This document shows, one piece after another, positions 5,944 to 7,354 of a stretch of 7,354 nt of DNA. Made by a program: the position numbers and the translations under genes. Each line of letters opens with the position of its first letter. Positions within the stretch are counted from its first letter, which is position 1. The notes beneath the pieces are model-generated. The model searched no databases and was not told the origin of the DNA. It saw nothing but the letters and a program-made list of their open reading frames with translations. Origin of the DNA: Lachnospiraceae bacterium UBA7160 (GTDB taxonomy: Bacteria > Bacillota > Clostridia > Lachnospirales > Lachnospiraceae); assembly GCA_002491565.1 (NCBI GenBank), contig DKWE01000071.1, positions 1 to 7,354 of the forward strand, in the 5' to 3' direction.

Positions 5944-7122
5944 TTACTCCGCGATTGATGTGATACCGTCGATCGCAATGTCAAACGCCGGAGCGGAACC
6001 AAACTCAGACTCATGGAAGTAGCCGTCGGAAATATACTCAATGCCATTCTTCTCATACGTATCCAGCGTCTCTCCGCCTACCGTAAAGGTGGTCGTATCA
6101 AATACGTGAAGTGTGCCGTCAATGATCGCCTGCTCTACTTCCTCTACCTTCGCTTCTGTGCCTTCCGCGATACATGCCGTATTCAGCTCCGTGATCTTGT
6201 TTGCACCCTCTGCGAAGCCCTTGCACCAGTCGGTATCAATCGGTGTGCCATCTACGACGCTCTGTACTGCATAGGTGTAGTATGGACCCCAGTCGATCGA
6301 AGCAGAAGTCAGCGCCCAGTTCGGAGCTGTCTCAATCATGGAAACATTGTAGCCTACTACCGGAACACCAGCTGCCTCGCAAGCCGTCGGTGCGCCTGTC
6401 GTATCTGCGTGCTGGCTGATCAGGACACATCCGTCCGCGATCAAAGCCTCTGCGCACTCCTTCTCCAGGTCGAAGCTTGCCCAGCTGTTCGTGTACTTCA
6501 CTTCCATCGTCACACTCGGGCAAACGCTCTTTGCGCCAAGATAGAAGGAGGTATAGCCGGAAATCACCTCTGCGTACGGATAAGCTCCGACATATCCAAT
6601 CTTCGTCTGATCCTCTGTGATCTTGCCGTCTGCGATCATCTCATTCAGCTTCAGGCCTGCAACCACGCCGGATACGTAACGGGATTCATAAACAGAAGTA
6701 AAATAGTTGTGCATATTCGCCAGTCCGCTGGATGCCGCCTGATAGCCGGTCGCATGGCAGAACTGTACCTCCGGATACTCCTGTGCCGCCTCCAGCATAT
6801 AGGTCTCATGGCCAAAGCTGTTCGCAAATACGATCTGGCAGCCCTGATCCGCAAGATCATATGCCGCGTCTGCACAAGCCTCATCCTCGCCGATCAGCGT
6901 CTTCTCGATGATCTGGGAATCATCCAGGCCAAGCGCTGCCTGCATCTCATCGATACCTGCCATATGTGCCGCTGTGTAGCCCTCATTCTCATCGCCGATG
7001 TAGATGATGCCGACTTTGATGTCTTCCACCGGTACACCTGCAGCCTCTTCTGCGCTGACACCGCACACCATCAGGGATGCTGCCATTGTGCCTGCCATTG
7101 CCATAGCCAGTAATTTCCTCAT
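5944..7122 (-). CDS. BMP family ABC transporter substrate-binding protein (nucleoside/purine-type)
   Basis: A 392-residue exported binding protein of the Bmp family (PF02608), a periplasmic-binding-like fold that delivers cargo to the permeases. Visible: a signal peptide (MRKLLAMAMAG, hydrophobic core to about 20), then the first strand KVGIIYIGDENEGYTAAH at 36-53, FANSFGHE at 99-106, FCHATGY at 121-127, IGYVGAYPYAEV at 175-186, TNSW at 211-214, SQHAD at 236-240, GYNVSM at 257-262 and DWGPYY at 277-282. These resemble the BMP branch with the QHxD and WGxYY patterns rather than classic PnrA, so a purine base or other ligand is as plausible as a nucleoside. The Cys at 20 lies in SLMVCG, a poor lipobox, while VSA-EE at 22-26 would suit signal peptidase I. 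Nine Cys in the mature part is high for a secreted protein. The start at 7122 was chosen over a TTG at 7143 because GAGGAGG lies 7 nt upstream of this ATG. First gene of the operon. Confidence 0.94.
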   Translation of the reverse strand: MRKLLAMAMAGTMAASLMVCGVSAEEAAGVPVEDIKVGIIYIGDENEGYTAAHMAGIDEMQAALGLDDSQIIEKTLIGEDEACADAAYDLADQGCQIVFANSFGHETYMLEAAQEYPEVQFCHATGYQAASSGLANMHNYFTSVYESRYVSGVVAGLKLNEMIADGKITEDQTKIGYVGAYPYAEVISGYTSFYLGAKSVCPSVTMEVKYTNSWASFDLEKECAEALIADGCVLISQHADTTGAPTACEAAGVPVVGYNVSMIETAPNWALTSASIDWGPYYTYAVQSVVDGTPIDTDWCKGFAEGANKITELNTACIAEGTEAKVEEVEQAIIDGTLHVFDTTTFTVGGETLDTYEKNGIEYISDGYFHESEFGSAPAFDIAIDGITSIAE

Positions 7123-7129
7123 TTTTTTT

Positions 7130-7136
7130 CCTCCTC
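7130..7136 (-). promoter_or_regulatory. Strong Shine-Dalgarno of the BMP gene
   Basis: GAGGAGG followed by seven A residues and then ATG: near-ideal complement to 16S rRNA at good spacing in an unstructured A-rich stretch. It fits the high output expected of a binding protein and fixes the start at 7122. Confidence 0.9.
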
Positions 7137-7158
7137 GTGTCAAAACACTGTGAAAGCA

Positions 7159-7181
7159 GCCGCCGCACCCGTGCAGGCGGC
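7159..7181 (-). promoter_or_regulatory. GC-rich hairpin in the operon leader
   Basis: GCCGCC / GGCGGC plus an inner GCA/TGC, with a single-base bulge and a 4-nt loop, give a 9-bp stem about 23 nt upstream of the Shine-Dalgarno. On the minus strand it is followed by TGCTTTCACAGTGTTTTG, which is not a continuous U-tract, so it is a weak terminator candidate at best. It could be an attenuator, a stabiliser, or part of the switch suggested by the upstream alternative stems. Confidence 0.5.
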
Positions 7182-7185
7182 ATGA

Positions 7186-7200
7186 TCAGTAAAAGCACAT
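7186..7200 (-). CDS. Possible four-codon leader peptide MCFY
   Basis: ATG TGC TTT TAC TGA is preceded by AAGGAG (7213-7208) at 7-nt spacing, inside the 5' leader of the transporter operon. The ORF overlaps the CTTTTACT arm at 7188-7195, so a ribosome on it would mask that arm. An ORF this short can occur by chance and has no homology support. An in-frame-shifted GTG at 7198 could use the same Shine-Dalgarno, but it would run into the BMP gene in the wrong frame. Speculative. Confidence 0.25.
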   Translation of the reverse strand: MCFY

Positions 7201-7237
7201 CTGTCTGCTCCTTGAGACTGAACTTTTACTATAAAAG
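7188..7237 (-). promoter_or_regulatory. Alternative-pairing element in the 5' leader (candidate RNA switch)
   Basis: In transcript order: CTTTTA (7237-7232), AGTAAAAG (7230-7223), CTTTTACT (7195-7188). The middle segment can pair with the first (6 bp, 3-nt loop) or with the third (8 bp, enclosing a GTCT/AGAC inner stem and an AAGGAG in its loop), but not both. I could not match it to a purine, preQ1 or other known riboswitch consensus. The pairings are directly visible; switching is inferred. Confidence 0.4.
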
Positions 7238-7247
7238 ATACGTGTTT

Positions 7248-7276
7248 ACTGTATAATATTTTTTCTGAAGTGTCAA
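7248..7276 (-). promoter_or_regulatory. SigA-type promoter of the transporter operon
   Basis: TTGACA (7276-7271, perfect -35), a 17-nt A-rich spacer, then TACAGT (7253-7248, 4 of 6 of the -10 consensus). Transcription would begin near 7241, giving a leader of about 119 nt. A-rich sequence just upstream of the -35 could act as an UP element. Confidence 0.75.
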
Positions 7277-7287
7277 TGTGTTCTTTT

Positions 7288-7311
7288 CTGTAATTTGAGG
7301 TTTCGTTACAG
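7288..7311. promoter_or_regulatory. CTGTAA-N12-TTACAG inverted repeat upstream of the promoter
   Basis: A perfect 6-bp dyad with a 12-nt spacer, placed roughly -47 to -70 from the predicted start, where an activator commonly binds. It does not fit the CcpA cre consensus. A second small dyad, TTACT-N5-AGTAA, lies at 7336-7350. No regulator gene is in the window to pair with it. Confidence 0.35.
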
Positions 7312-7354
7312 TTTCGCGGCAGCTGCGCCCAGTATTTACTGTGAAAGTAAGCCA

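Noticed and set aside
6013..7113. A 366-codon plus-strand frame opposite the BMP gene
   Set aside because: A shadow of the BMP coding frame. It is rich in Cys, Arg and His, has no domain, and no ribosome site was noted.
7123..7241. Known purine riboswitch in the leader
   Set aside because: I could not find the conserved junction and loop sequences of the purine riboswitch. The structures present do not fit the three-way junction.
7212..7257. Possible divergent plus-strand promoter using TATAAT at 7252-7257
   Set aside because: The TATAAT is perfect but no -35 lies at 16-18 nt (the nearest candidates are 12 or 21 nt away), and no plus-strand gene is present in the window.

Overview
The window holds five genes, all on the minus strand. 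Read in the direction of transcription (right to left), four encode one ABC importer: a BMP-family substrate-binding protein (7122-5944), a double-domain ATPase (5674-4058), and two BPD_transp_2 membrane permeases (4074-2977 and 2976-1996). The fifth is an M3-family oligoendopeptidase F (1811-27). Gene order and protein families match the nucleoside importers NupNOPQ of Bacillus subtilis and PnrABCDE of Treponema. The same architecture also serves riboflavin (RfuABCD) and free purine bases, so the cargo is not settled by the sequence.

The strong AGGAGG ribosome sites, SigA-type promoter, signal peptide style and dense coding with moderately high GC suggest a Gram-positive anaerobe of the Clostridia, most likely Lachnospiraceae. 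This is inferred from protein and signal style only.

Right end (7123-7354): a promoter with a perfect TTGACA drives the operon. Its roughly 120-nt 5' leader is structured. A three-part CTTTTA / AGTAAAAG / CTTTTACT set can pair in two mutually exclusive ways, a four-codon ORF with its own Shine-Dalgarno sits inside it, and a GC-rich hairpin follows. A CTGTAA-N12-TTACAG inverted repeat lies just upstream of the -35 box. This is the least explained and most interesting part of the window.

Middle: a 269-nt gap separates the binding protein from the ATPase. It has no supported ORF but contains several hairpins, one of them 44 nt long without a U-tract. It probably uncouples high expression of the binding protein from low expression of the membrane and ATPase subunits. 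ATPase, permease 1 and permease 2 are then tightly coupled: a 17-nt overlap, then zero gap with a GTG start.

Left end: a 184-nt gap leads to pepF. No terminator is visible after permease 2, so read-through is possible, although a weak promoter candidate is present. An 8-bp perfect hairpin lies between a strong distal Shine-Dalgarno and the pepF start codon. Together the genes suggest a salvage function, importing nucleosides or bases, next to intracellular peptide recycling. No mobile element, CRISPR, tRNA or rRNA was seen. The operon type is known; the novelty candidates are in the RNA leaders.
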